A DNA stretch of 64,000 bases from Streptomyces antimycoticus (GTDB lineage Bacteria > Actinomycetota > Actinomycetes > Streptomycetales > Streptomycetaceae). The stretch covers positions 8,742,001 through 8,806,000 of the forward strand of contig NZ_BJHV01000001.1 in NCBI RefSeq assembly GCF_005405925.1, given 5' to 3'. This document shows positions 26,607 through 35,590 of the stretch, piece by piece (within the stretch, counting starts at the first letter, position 1; the number at the start of each line of letters is the position of its first letter). The notes under the pieces are model-generated. The model did no database searches. It saw nothing but the letters and a program-made list of their open reading frames with translations, and had not been told where the DNA came from. The position numbers and the translations under genes are program-made.

Positions 26607-28871
26607 ATGTGGTATCGACGGATCAGACAGACCGCAGTGCGCCGCGCCGGAGCGCGCGGCGCCCGCGCCCTCGTGTCCGGCTGTGTCCTGGCCGCCCTCG
26701 GGCTGGCGGCGGGCCCCGCGCCCGGCGCTCTGGCCGCCCCCGCCCCGATGTCAGGTGCCGCCACGGACGCGTCCGCCGTGCCGGTCGCACCCGAGACGAC
26801 GGCCCACACCGTCACCCTGGTCACCGGCGAGCGGGTCACGCTCCGCGCGGACGGGAGCGTTGTCGTGGCGCCGCGTCCGGGTGCCGAGGCGGACTATGTC
26901 ACCCGGCGGTTGGACAACGATGTCTTCGTCATTCCGCTCACCGCGCTGCCGTATCTGGGCCGCACCCTGGACCCCGCGCTGTTCAACGTCTCCGCCCTCG
27001 CCGAGGCGGGGGTGACCACCACCCCGGTGCGGGTCGAGGCCGCCGAGGGCGCCACGGCACCGCCCTCGGGCCACGCGTTCGGCGCGGCGCTGGCGCGGCA
27101 GATCGGCGCCGAGGCGGCGAAGGGATCCGTGGGCGAGGACCCGCTGTTCGGTGGCGTCACCTCCGTCGCACCGGCGGTCGCCACCGACGGCTTACCGGAG
27201 ACCCCGCGCCCGTCGGTGCGGGCGTACCACACGGTGAAGGTCACCGTGCTCGGTACGGACGGCAAACCCCTCCCGGGCACCACGTCGTTCGCCCTGGCCA
27301 ACGCCGACGACGCCGCCCTCTACCAGGAGCCGTTCCTCGATGCCGTCGACGGCGAGACGCGGGTCGAGGTCCCCGCGGGCCACTACACCGCCATGGTCTC
27401 CGCCCCGGCCTTCGACAGCGCCGGTGAGCCGGCCGGTGTACGCATGGCCACCGCCGAGTTCACCGTCCCCGACAGCGGCACCGGCACCGAGGCCGTGCTC
27501 GACCTGCGCAAGGCGACCGAGCGGGTCACCTTCTCGACCCCGAGGCCGGCCGAGGAACACCAGCTGATCCTCCACTACCTGCGCCAGGACGCGAAGGGCG
27601 CGGTGGCGGTCAACGGCGGCGTCGGCGTCTCCGGCGGCTCGCCCGTCCAGGTGCAGCCCTCCGGCCGCCCCGTCACCACCGGCGACCTGCGCTTCAACGT
27701 GTACACCCACCGCAAGGCGCCCGCGGATGCGGCCACGCCCTACTCCTACGACCTCAAGCTGGCCAACCCTGTCGGCACGATCGCGAAGAGCCAGCACTAC
27801 AAGGTCACCGCCCGCCAACTGGCCACGGTGCGCACCAACTACCACAGCGATACGCCGGGCCGCGCCCAAGAGGTCGCGCGCCTGATGTACCTGCCGTACG
27901 AGACCAGCGGCGAGGCGCTGTCCGAGCCGTTCAAGACCCCGGCGCGGCGGACCGAGTACGTCGGCGGCTCCGCCGGTGCCTCCTACGCGGACTGGCTCAA
28001 GGCCGGGGAGCGGCGCTTCGTGTCCCAGGAGCAGCCCCTCGTGCCCGGCCGGACCACCACGGTCGACTGGCTGCGCGGCCCCCTGGTCCCGGGCTTCACC
28101 GAGCCCGCGCGGGGCGCCGCCGCGGACGGGACGTGGTATTGCTCGGCGTGCCGCAAGGGCGACGCGCTCACCTTCTCCCTGGGCACGGCCACGGTCACGG
28201 ACTCCGCCGGACACCACGTCCTCGCGGTCCCGTCCGACATCACCTCCTCGCACTTCGCGGTGGTATCCGGTGACACGACCCTGTACGAGGGCGACGGCGT
28301 CCCCGGCGGTGTGCTGACCGTGCCGCCCGAGCAGGCGCCGTACACGGTGGTGTACGACCAGACCAGGACCAACGGAGACTTCCGCCAGTCGCTGACCACG
28401 CACACCGAGTGGACCTTCGCCTCGGGGCACTCGGGCGGCCAGACCGTGCCGGACAACTGGACATGTGTGTCGGAGGCGGGCGAGTACGAGGGGCCCGCCG
28501 AGTGCTCGGCGCTGCCGGTCGTCGTTCCGCACTACCGGCTGGACGCCGGGCTGGACGGTACGAGCCCGGCCGGTGACGGCCATCTCGTCGTCGGCTTCGG
28601 GCATGTGCCGGGCGTGGTGGCCCCGCCCGCGGTCACCAAGGCGAGGGTCGAGGTGTCCTTCGACGACGGCGAGCGGTGGACGGCAGCGTCCATCACCGCG
28701 CTCGGCAAGGGCCGGTTCCGCGCGGACTGGACCACTCCGGACTCGGCGGCGGGCCGGGACGCGTCCCTGCGCGTCACCGGGACCGACGCGGGCGGCAACG
28801 CGGTGACGCAGACGGTGAAGAGCGCGTTCACCGTGGCCGCGGGCGAGAGCGAGGCCGCGAGCGAGAGCTAG
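26607..28871 (+). CDS. Secreted subtilase-like protein lacking the peptidase domain
   Basis: A 754-residue exported protein. A basic signal peptide (MWYRRIRQTAVRR, then a hydrophobic stretch to ALAAPAP) is followed by the pro-region signature of large Streptomyces S8 peptidases (HTVTLVTGERVTL; VIPLTALPYLGRTLDPALFN). However, the DTG, HGTH and GTSMA catalytic motifs are absent. The rest matches the beta-rich C-terminal regions of such peptidases, with an Ig-like end (VEVSFDDGERWTAASI) and a CSACRKGD motif. The ATG at 26607 follows GGAAGGA. It is probably a non-catalytic surface or matrix protein derived from a peptidase. Its stop shares CTAG with the convergent gene. Confidence 0.85.
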   Translation: MWYRRIRQTAVRRAGARGARALVSGCVLAALGLAAGPAPGALAAPAPMSGAATDASAVPVAPETTAHTVTLVTGERVTLRADGSVVVAPRPGAEADYVTRRLDNDVFVIPLTALPYLGRTLDPALFNVSALAEAGVTTTPVRVEAAEGATAPPSGHAFGAALARQIGAEAAKGSVGEDPLFGGVTSVAPAVATDGLPETPRPSVRAYHTVKVTVLGTDGKPLPGTTSFALANADDAALYQEPFLDAVDGETRVEVPAGHYTAMVSAPAFDSAGEPAGVRMATAEFTVPDSGTGTEAVLDLRKATERVTFSTPRPAEEHQLILHYLRQDAKGAVAVNGGVGVSGGSPVQVQPSGRPVTTGDLRFNVYTHRKAPADAATPYSYDLKLANPVGTIAKSQHYKVTARQLATVRTNYHSDTPGRAQEVARLMYLPYETSGEALSEPFKTPARRTEYVGGSAGASYADWLKAGERRFVSQEQPLVPGRTTTVDWLRGPLVPGFTEPARGAAADGTWYCSACRKGDALTFSLGTATVTDSAGHHVLAVPSDITSSHFAVVSGDTTLYEGDGVPGGVLTVPPEQAPYTVVYDQTRTNGDFRQSLTTHTEWTFASGHSGGQTVPDNWTCVSEAGEYEGPAECSALPVVVPHYRLDAGLDGTSPAGDGHLVVGFGHVPGVVAPPAVTKARVEVSFDDGERWTAASITALGKGRFRADWTTPDSAAGRDASLRVTGTDAGGNAVTQTVKSAFTVAAGESEAASES

Positions 28872-29896
28872 GCCGCGGGCGAGAGCGAGGCCGAGGGCCG
28901 GAGCCGGGCCGCGGGCGAGAGCCGGCCCGCGCTCGGCTGTCCTTTGTCCTTCGCCCACCGCGAGGTCACCGTGTCGATGGCCGCCGCCGCATGCCGGATC
29001 CCCGTGTCGCTCGCGCGCACCGACCGTGCGAACTCGACGTGCAGGAACGGCACATGGTCGGCGGCGGCCCTGCGGCCCTGGACGTTGTCGCGGCCCTCCA
29101 GGGGACAGCTGCGGACCCAGGCGCGGCAGACGGTGAGGTGCCGTGCGGACAGCGCGGCCGCGAGGCGGCGGGCGTCCGCGCGGCCCGCCGAGCCCGTGCC
29201 GGTGGAGGCGACGGCGTCCCGGCCCGGCGCCGAGTCGTCGGCGAAACCGTGGACCTGGACGCCGGGCAGACCGCGCCGGGCGAGCTCGTCGCAGACCGCG
29301 TCGAAGACGGAGTCCGTACGGTGGGCCGCGTCCGCGGCATCGTCCTCCCCGGCTCTGCGGTGGGCGCCCGCGAGCACCAGGACGCCGCCGGGGGAGCCCA
29401 GGAGCACGCGCGCCCCGAGCCGTTCGGTGTCCGTGTCGGAGACCGGGTGCGGCACCTGGACCGACCAGCGGGCGGGCGCGGAGAGATCCACGTAGACCCG
29501 GCCCCAGCCGCGCGGAGCGGGTCCGTCCTCGGTGCGGTCGGACAGTTCGGCGTAGCGGCGGCCGGTACCGGTGTCGGTGAGGGTACGGAGCCGGAAACCG
29601 GCGTCGGCGAGCGGCGGGCGGGCGCGGTCCGGGTGTCCGTCGAGGATCAGGCCCACCGCGTCGGCGACGGCCCGGCGTTCGGCGCGGCGCGGCTCCCGGT
29701 AGCCGGAGTCGGGGCCGAACCCGGCCGTGAAGTCGGTGATCCTGCGCTCCAGCGGGACCTCGGGGGCATCCGCACCGTCCGAGGCGGGGTCCTTGCCCGA
29801 CCGGCCGATCGTATGCGCGCTCAATGCCGCCAGGAGCAGTCCGAACGCGACCGTGACAGCCGCCACAGTGATCGACTTCGCTCGTATCTCCGCCAT
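28868..29896 (-). CDS. Membrane-anchored exported protein of unknown function
   Basis: This 342-residue protein starts with a hydrophobic segment (SITVAAVTVAFGLLLAALSA, about residues 8-27) without a clear cleavage site, so it is probably a signal anchor with the bulk outside the cell. The C-terminal half (VLVLAGAHRRAGEDD, GVQVHGFADDSAPGRDAV, ADARRLAAALSA) has the spacing of OmpA/MotB-like domains that bind peptidoglycan, but the match is weak. The tail is low-complexity (SAGRLSPAARLRPSASLSPA). The stop codon lies inside the CTAG shared with the convergent subtilase-like gene. The ATG at 29896 faces the poly-gamma-glutamate-type operon across about 250 bp. Confidence 0.75.
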   Translation of the reverse strand: MAEIRAKSITVAAVTVAFGLLLAALSAHTIGRSGKDPASDGADAPEVPLERRITDFTAGFGPDSGYREPRRAERRAVADAVGLILDGHPDRARPPLADAGFRLRTLTDTGTGRRYAELSDRTEDGPAPRGWGRVYVDLSAPARWSVQVPHPVSDTDTERLGARVLLGSPGGVLVLAGAHRRAGEDDAADAAHRTDSVFDAVCDELARRGLPGVQVHGFADDSAPGRDAVASTGTGSAGRADARRLAAALSARHLTVCRAWVRSCPLEGRDNVQGRRAAADHVPFLHVEFARSVRASDTGIRHAAAAIDTVTSRWAKDKGQPSAGRLSPAARLRPSASLSPAA

Positions 29897-30054
29897 GACC
29901 GTCTCATCGTAACCACCCCTTTACGAGGGCATATCGGGATGAAGCGGGCGAAGAATGATGCAGAGGTGAACGACCGGCAAAGAACGGAAGACCGCCGTTT
30001 GCCCAGCCTTGGTCATAACCAAACTGGTTTTCTCGTCATTTCTCTAAGATGTGC

Positions 30055-30079
30055 AACCCTTTGATCCGTCTGGCTGTCT
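30055..30079 (+). promoter_or_regulatory. ECF-sigma-type promoter of the pgsBC-like operon
   Basis: AACC at 30055-30058 and GTCT at 30076-30079 are 17 bp apart, matching the AAC...GTC layout of ECF sigma factor promoters. They lie about 65 bp before the GTG at 30143. The same spacing occurs at 38422-38446 before the sortase unit, so one ECF factor could serve both. Confidence 0.45.
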
Positions 30080-30142
30080 GACGGTCCGGATCGCACTCGA
30101 GTGCGCTCTGTGTGGTGTGAGTTGCATGAGAGGAGCCCATCC

Positions 30143-32365
30143 GTGGCCGCTTCGCGCTCGAAGCGGCGGCACAAGGTCCGCCGAAGGGCCGACATGTCGC
30201 TTGTGGGGGGTATTCGGCCGCCCATAGCGGTGCTGTCGGTTCTGCTCCTCTCCCTCGCGGGAATCACCGCCCTCACTCTGGGCAAACCGGACAACGCCCT
30301 GGTCCCCAAGGCGGTCCTGACCTCACAGCAGTACGTCGCCGAAGACGGCGCCATCGCGCTGCGGGCGTCACTGGACGAGTCGGTCACCGATCTCACCAGC
30401 ACCGCGACCCTTTTCAACGAGGGCCGACCGGTCTCCGCCGACACCGTCCTCGACAAGGTCGGCAACGTCTACCAGAAGTGGCGCGGCACCGCCGTCATCG
30501 AGATCAAATCGGGCAAGATGCTCGCCGCCCGCGGCGAGAACGTCCCGCTGACCGCGATCGATCTCACCAAGCTCTCCCGCAGCGACGGGCTGGACCCGCG
30601 CATGGTGCGCCTGGAGAACGGCCAGACCCGGCTGATCATCGTCGCCCTGCTGTCCTGGAAGGACCGGCCGCAGCAGCTGCTCGTCGCCTCCAGCACCCTC
30701 AGCTTCCCCGGTGTCGACCTCGGCCCGGGCCGCGCCATCGGCGTCGTCGACTCCACCGGCCATCTGCTCTCCAGCCACGGCGCCCTGGACAGCGAGCGGG
30801 CGAGGAAGCAGCTCACCTCGTTCGCCAAGACCGCCGCGCGCAAGGGCCGGCAGCACCCCGTCAAGGCCAAGGAGCCCGGCGCGGGCGGCTACACGGGCGT
30901 CAGCGGCCACCTCACCGGGGGCGCCGCCAAGGAGGTCCGCACCGTCGGCGGCTACGCCACGCTCGCCGCCCCTCAGGCCGGTGGCGCCACCACCGCCAGC
31001 AGCCTCGGCCTGACCGTCGTCACCGAGGTCGATGTCTCCGCCAAGGTCTCCCAGATCACCCGCCCCGCCTTCGGCGTGGCCGCCGCCGGCGCCCTGCTGG
31101 CCATCGGCGGGCTCGCGGTGATCGTGCTGCTGGGCACCGTGCAGCGCCCGCTGATCCGGCTGTTCCTGGAGAGCCGCCGCCTCACCCGCGGCGATCTGGC
31201 CCGCCCGGTGAGCGTGCCGAGGGCCGGCGAGGCCGCCCGGGTGGGCGCCGCCCTGGAGCGGCTGCGCCGGCAACTGCAGGGCGAGCCCGCGGACGTCGAG
31301 GGCCCGGCCGTGCGCAAGGGACTGGGCGCCCGCGCCCTGCTCGCCGTCTGCGCCGTCCTGCTGCTGGTCTGGTCGGTCCCGCTGATGCTGCTGCTCAACC
31401 GCGCCGATTCGGCCGTCAAGGTCCCGGTCCAGATCGTCCACGACCAGAACTCCCGCACCATCACCCTCAGCGACCGGGTTCGCCGTGCGCTCAACGAGGG
31501 CCACGCGGATCTGTCCGCGGTCGCCGCCCTGATCGGGGACCGCACCACGCCCGAGGACATGAAGAAGGTGCTGGAGCGCACCATGCAGGACCACGACCGC
31601 TATGAGTCGGTGTACGTCCTCGGCGCCGACGGCGAGATCCTCGCGCGGGCCGGCCACTCCCCGCACCACAAGGACGGCAAGGCCCCCTCCAAGCAGGCGC
31701 TCGAGGTGACCGGCGAGGGCGGCAAGAAGCCCGTCGTCACCGCCACCGCCCAGGCACCCGGCCGGGGCGGCGCCGCCGTCGTCGGTGAGTTCCGCATCGA
31801 ATTCGTCAACGCGCTGCTGGGCCGCCAGGGCATGGGCGAGGTCCGCGTCGTGGACGCCAAGGGCCGGGTCATCGGCGGCGACTCCGGTTACATCGCCTTC
31901 GAGAAGGCGCCCTCGTACCTGAACTCGCTGCTCGCCACCAAGAAGGCGCACGCCACCGTCCAGCGCGGCGGCACGGTGCGGGTCGCGGCCGTCGCGCCGT
32001 TCAGCGGCGGCGGCGCGGCCAAGTCGCTCCAGTGGTCCCTGGCCAGCTGGCAGCCCGCATCCAGCCTGGCGATCCCGGAGTACAGCCTGCAGAACCGGAC
32101 CGTACTGGCCGGACTGCTGGGGCTGACCGCCGCGGCCGCCTGCCTGGGCTGGCTGCACATCGTCGTCGTACGGCCCCTGCGCGCTCTGGCCGGGCTGGCC
32201 GAGGCGCTCGCCGCCGGCGACCGCAAGACCGTGCTGTTCCCGCGCCACCACGACGAGGTCGGCGCCGTCGTCCGCAGCCTGGAGCTGATCCGGCAGCAGC
32301 TCCAGGGACAGCCCCGCAAACGGGACGGCGGCAGCCGGACCCCCGCCGGAGTCGGAAGGAACTGA
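30143..32365 (+). CDS. Duplicated transmembrane/HAMP sensor-like protein without kinase domain
   Basis: A 740-residue protein containing the same unit twice: membrane helix, outer domain, membrane helix, HAMP-like linker. Helices lie at about 24-46, 310-333, 395-415 and 650-673. Each half ends in a matching HAMP end (LERLRRQLQGEP and LELIRQQLQGQP). No kinase, cyclase or methyl-accepting domain follows. The outer parts look Cache-like. The GTG at 30143 with AGGAG 7 bp upstream is preferred to an ATG at 30101. The gene starts 10 bp before pgsB and appears to lead the operon. It may act as a scaffold or outer-domain partner for polymer synthesis instead of the missing PgsA; this is inference. 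Confidence 0.85.
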   Translation: MAASRSKRRHKVRRRADMSLVGGIRPPIAVLSVLLLSLAGITALTLGKPDNALVPKAVLTSQQYVAEDGAIALRASLDESVTDLTSTATLFNEGRPVSADTVLDKVGNVYQKWRGTAVIEIKSGKMLAARGENVPLTAIDLTKLSRSDGLDPRMVRLENGQTRLIIVALLSWKDRPQQLLVASSTLSFPGVDLGPGRAIGVVDSTGHLLSSHGALDSERARKQLTSFAKTAARKGRQHPVKAKEPGAGGYTGVSGHLTGGAAKEVRTVGGYATLAAPQAGGATTASSLGLTVVTEVDVSAKVSQITRPAFGVAAAGALLAIGGLAVIVLLGTVQRPLIRLFLESRRLTRGDLARPVSVPRAGEAARVGAALERLRRQLQGEPADVEGPAVRKGLGARALLAVCAVLLLVWSVPLMLLLNRADSAVKVPVQIVHDQNSRTITLSDRVRRALNEGHADLSAVAALIGDRTTPEDMKKVLERTMQDHDRYESVYVLGADGEILARAGHSPHHKDGKAPSKQALEVTGEGGKKPVVTATAQAPGRGGAAVVGEFRIEFVNALLGRQGMGEVRVVDAKGRVIGGDSGYIAFEKAPSYLNSLLATKKAHATVQRGGTVRVAAVAPFSGGGAAKSLQWSLASWQPASSLAIPEYSLQNRTVLAGLLGLTAAAACLGWLHIVVVRPLRALAGLAEALAAGDRKTVLFPRHHDEVGAVVRSLELIRQQLQGQPRKRDGGSRTPAGVGRN

Positions 32366-32375
32366 GGCTCTCACC

Positions 32376-33914
32376 GTGCTCTTCCTCTACACCGTGCTCG
32401 TGGTGTGCGAGGCCGTCCTGCTGATCGCCGGCATCGTCGAACAGCGGCGGCACCAGACCAACCTCGACATGATCCCCACCCGGGTCCTGGTCAACGGCAT
32501 CCGCGGCAAGTCCTCCATCACCCGGCTGTGCGCGGGCGCCCTGCGCGGCGGCGGTCTGACCACCGTCGCCAAGACCACCGGTACGGCGGCCCGCTTCATC
32601 CACCCGGACGCCACCGAGGAGCCCGTCTACCGCAAGTTCGGCATCGCCAACGTCGTCGAGCAGATCGGCATCGTGCGCCGCGCCGCCGCCTACAACCCGG
32701 AAGCGCTCGTCATCGAGTGCATGGCGGTCATGCCGGCGCTCCAGGAGATCAACCAGTCCAAGCTGATCCGCTCCACGATCGGCGTGCTGTGCAACGTCCG
32801 CGAGGACCACCTGGCCGAAATGGGCCCGACGCTGGACGACGTGGCGCGCTCGCTGTGCCGGTCCATGCCCGAGAACGGCATCTGCGTCACCGCCGAGCAG
32901 GACCGCTTCGACATCCTCCAGGAGGAGGCGGACGCCCGGAACTGCCAGTTGATCTACGCCGACCCCAAGACGGTCAGCGACGAGGAGCTGCGCGGCTTCA
33001 GCTGGTTCACCTTCAAGGAGAACGTGGCCATCGCACTCACCGTCGCCGAGCTGGTGGGCGTCGACCGCGAGACCGCCCTGCAGGGCATGTACGACGCCCC
33101 GCCGGACCCCGGTGTCCTCTCCGTCGAGCGGTATGCCACCGAGGACGGCAAGAAGCTGCGCTTCGCCAACGTCTTCGCGGCCAACGACCCCGAGTCGACG
33201 CTGATGAACATCAACCAGCTACTCGACCTCGGCGCCATCCACCGCCCGCTCAACGTCGTGATCAACTGCCGCCCCGACCGCGTCGAGCGCAATGGCCAGA
33301 TGGGCGAGATCATCCCCGACCTCGACCCCGAGCAGGTCTTCGTCATCGGGCATCCGGCCAAGTCCGCCATCGACGCCATCCCGGCCGAGTACCGGGGCCG
33401 CGCGGTGGACCTCGGCGGCGACCGCCGGGACCCCGAGGAGTTCATGGCGGAGCTGCTCGGCCGGCTCAGTCCCGACGCCCCCCTCGCATCGCTCGTCGCC
33501 ATCGGCAACATCCACGGCCAGGGCGAGCTCCTCCTGGAGCACCTCGCCGAGCTGCCGGCCGACGACAGCGCCGAGGACGTACCGGCGGCCCCGTCGGCTC
33601 CGGAGGCCGATGAGCGCCATGTCGAGTACGTGGACACGATGCGGCTCTACGCGCCCCGCCTGGACCCCTACCAGCGGTACCCGGAGGCGTACGAGAGCCG
33701 GTACGCGCCCCAGGCGCACGTACCGCATCAGCGCAGCTCCGAGCAGCCGTATCCGCGGCAGACCCACGACCAGGGCTCCCGGGAGCCCTGGCCCGCGGTA
33801 ATCCCCACCCCCGAATCCCCGCAGCCCCGCGGCCTGTTCGAGCCGCGTGTCCCGCCCGCCCCGCCCGCCGACGACTCCCAGCAGGGGCAGAACCCAGGAG
33901 AGCAGCACCGTTGA
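32376..33914 (+). CDS. pgsB: Poly-gamma-glutamate synthase subunit PgsB/CapB
   Basis: A 512-residue amide ligase of the Mur-ligase superfamily. After one N-terminal membrane helix (FLYTVLVVCEAVLLIAGIV) comes the P-loop VNGIRGKSSITRL. It continues with the CapB-specific segments FGIANVVEQIGIVRRAA, ALVIECMAVMPALQ and CNVREDHLAEMG. PgsB activates the growing polyglutamate end with ATP and adds glutamate at the membrane together with PgsC. The last about 110 residues are a Pro/Gln/Tyr-rich disordered tail not found in Bacillus homologues. GTG start at 32376; its end overlaps pgsC as TTGA. Confidence 0.93.
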   Translation: MLFLYTVLVVCEAVLLIAGIVEQRRHQTNLDMIPTRVLVNGIRGKSSITRLCAGALRGGGLTTVAKTTGTAARFIHPDATEEPVYRKFGIANVVEQIGIVRRAAAYNPEALVIECMAVMPALQEINQSKLIRSTIGVLCNVREDHLAEMGPTLDDVARSLCRSMPENGICVTAEQDRFDILQEEADARNCQLIYADPKTVSDEELRGFSWFTFKENVAIALTVAELVGVDRETALQGMYDAPPDPGVLSVERYATEDGKKLRFANVFAANDPESTLMNINQLLDLGAIHRPLNVVINCRPDRVERNGQMGEIIPDLDPEQVFVIGHPAKSAIDAIPAEYRGRAVDLGGDRRDPEEFMAELLGRLSPDAPLASLVAIGNIHGQGELLLEHLAELPADDSAEDVPAAPSAPEADERHVEYVDTMRLYAPRLDPYQRYPEAYESRYAPQAHVPHQRSSEQPYPRQTHDQGSREPWPAVIPTPESPQPRGLFEPRVPPAPPADDSQQGQNPGEQHR

Positions 33915-34393
33915 TCCCCGCCGTCCTCACCCCCGAGATCGCCGCCATCGGCATCGCGATCGGGCTGCTCTTCTCGCTGGTCTGCTATCTGACCACCAAC
34001 CTCTCGCCCGGCGGCATGATCACCCCGGGCTGGCTGGCGCTGACCCTCGTCGAGGATCTGCAGCGGGCCGCGATGGTGGTCGGCGTGACCGTGCTCACCT
34101 ACGTGGGCACACTGCTGATGCAGAAGTTCGTGATCCTCTACGGCAAGCGGCTGTTCGCCGCGGTCGTGCTGCTCGGTGTGACGCTCCAGGCGACCGTGAT
34201 GATCATCCTGTCGCTGGAGTTCCCGCTGATGTACGCGAACCAGACCCTCGGCTTCATCGTCCCCGGGCTCATCGCCTACCAGCTGGTCCGCCAGCCCAGG
34301 GGGGCCACCCTGCTGTCCACCGGGTCGGTGACGCTGATGGCCTATGTCGTCCTCACCGCCGGAATCCTCCTCGGCGTCATGCCGTCCGCCTGA
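33911..34393 (+). CDS. pgsC: Poly-gamma-glutamate synthase membrane subunit PgsC/CapC
   Basis: A 160-residue integral membrane protein with about five hydrophobic helices and the CapC motif TTNLSPGGMITPGWLAL. Its size and order directly after PgsB match the conserved PgsBC core. It starts with TTG at 33911 overlapping the pgsB stop (TTGA), with AGGAG about 10 bp upstream, so the two subunits are translated together. No PgsA or PgsE gene follows. Confidence 0.93.
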   Translation: MIPAVLTPEIAAIGIAIGLLFSLVCYLTTNLSPGGMITPGWLALTLVEDLQRAAMVVGVTVLTYVGTLLMQKFVILYGKRLFAAVVLLGVTLQATVMIILSLEFPLMYANQTLGFIVPGLIAYQLVRQPRGATLLSTGSVTLMAYVVLTAGILLGVMPSA

Positions 34394-34414
34394 CCCACGA
34401 CCGGAGCCGATCCC

Positions 34415-35476
34415 ATGCCACCCAAGAAGAAACGTCCCGTCCTGCACGCCGTCACCGTGCTCGCGCTGCTCGGCGCCAGCGGCTATCTGACCGTGGAGCT
34501 CAGAAAGGACGAGCAGGCCAAGACGCCCGCCACCCAGGCGGTCATCGACGAGCTGACCCTGGAAGGCGGCACCGGCCGGCAGAGCGGCAAGCAGACCTGG
34601 GAGCGGCTGAAGAATCCCGAGCGCACCATCCTGCGCGGTGAGAACGGCCAGATCCTCGCCACCTTCACCGACCGCGCCCGCACCGCCACCCTGCGTGGCC
34701 CTTCGCGCACCTTCAGCGAGCCCGCGAACACCAAGTCCAAGGTGATCACCGAGGACTGGGTGCGGCTGATGCCGGAGCCGTGGACCGCGGGCGCCGAGAA
34801 GGAGCAGTGGTTCAAGAGCTGGTTCAAGGAGAACTACGGCAGCAAGAAGGAGGACCTCTTCGCCATCGCCTTCCAGTATGTGCAGGGCGCGCCGGTCAAG
34901 AAGGACGCCCAGGGCATCCCGTACGCGGGCGACGCGGTCTTCGGACCGTTCAAGCCGGATGGCGTGGACCGTCTGGAGCAGAACGACTTCTACGACTACC
35001 TCGGCATCTCCTACACCTTCCGCAACGGCACCACGCTGGCCCCGCGCCAGGACCGCTACCGGGCGCTCGACTGCTCCGGCTTCATCCGCATCGTGATGGG
35101 CTACCGCGCCCGCTACCCCCTGATGGCGACCAACGCCCTCGGTGACGGTCTGCCGCGCACCGCCGACGGCATGGCCCGCTCCAAGACCGGTGTCGACGTC
35201 ATCAAGATGCAGGGCCCCGCCCCCTGGTACACCCGGCCCACCAACATCGACGTTCTGCAACCCGGTGACCTGCTGTTCTTCAAGATGGATCACCGCACCG
35301 GCAACCATATGGACCATGTCGCGCTCTACCTGGGGCTGGACACCGACGGCCACCGGGTCTTCGTCTCCAGCCGCAAGGAGCAGAACGGCCCCACCATGGG
35401 CGACAACGGCGGTGTCTCCCGTATCGACGGCAACGGCTTCTACGCCGGGCTCTTCCGCAGCGCCAAGCGCCTCTGA
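34415..35476 (+). CDS. NlpC/P60 family cysteine hydrolase, membrane-anchored
   Basis: A 353-residue protein with an N-terminal anchor helix (VLHAVTVLALLGASGYLTV) and a C-terminal NlpC/P60 domain. The catalytic Cys220 is in ALDCSGFIR and the His at about 301 is in HMDHVALYLG. NlpC/P60 enzymes cut gamma-D-glutamyl bonds; the Bacillus polyglutamate hydrolase PgdS is of this family. Its place as last gene of the pgsBC operon therefore suggests trimming, release or wall attachment of the polymer. A normal peptidoglycan role remains possible. The region between anchor and catalytic domain (about 30-200) is not recognised. A hairpin terminator follows at 35495. Confidence 0.88.
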   Translation: MPPKKKRPVLHAVTVLALLGASGYLTVELRKDEQAKTPATQAVIDELTLEGGTGRQSGKQTWERLKNPERTILRGENGQILATFTDRARTATLRGPSRTFSEPANTKSKVITEDWVRLMPEPWTAGAEKEQWFKSWFKENYGSKKEDLFAIAFQYVQGAPVKKDAQGIPYAGDAVFGPFKPDGVDRLEQNDFYDYLGISYTFRNGTTLAPRQDRYRALDCSGFIRIVMGYRARYPLMATNALGDGLPRTADGMARSKTGVDVIKMQGPAPWYTRPTNIDVLQPGDLLFFKMDHRTGNHMDHVALYLGLDTDGHRVFVSSRKEQNGPTMGDNGGVSRIDGNGFYAGLFRSAKRL

Positions 35477-35494
35477 GGGCCCGCAAGGATAAAG

Positions 35495-35511
35495 TGCCCG
35501 AAAATCGGGCA
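35495..35511 (+). terminator. Hairpin terminator after the pgsBC operon
   Basis: TGCCCGA and TCGGGCA form a perfect 7-bp stem around AAA, followed by AAAACTTTT. It lies 19 bp after the hydrolase stop and before the furA promoter, separating the two units. Confidence 0.6.
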
Positions 35512-35590
35512 AAACTTTTCCGCGTTGCGGTAGACTTTAATACCTCGTTTCCTTGTAGCGTTCGCGTTTATGCGGGTAGGTTCTAGCGCC

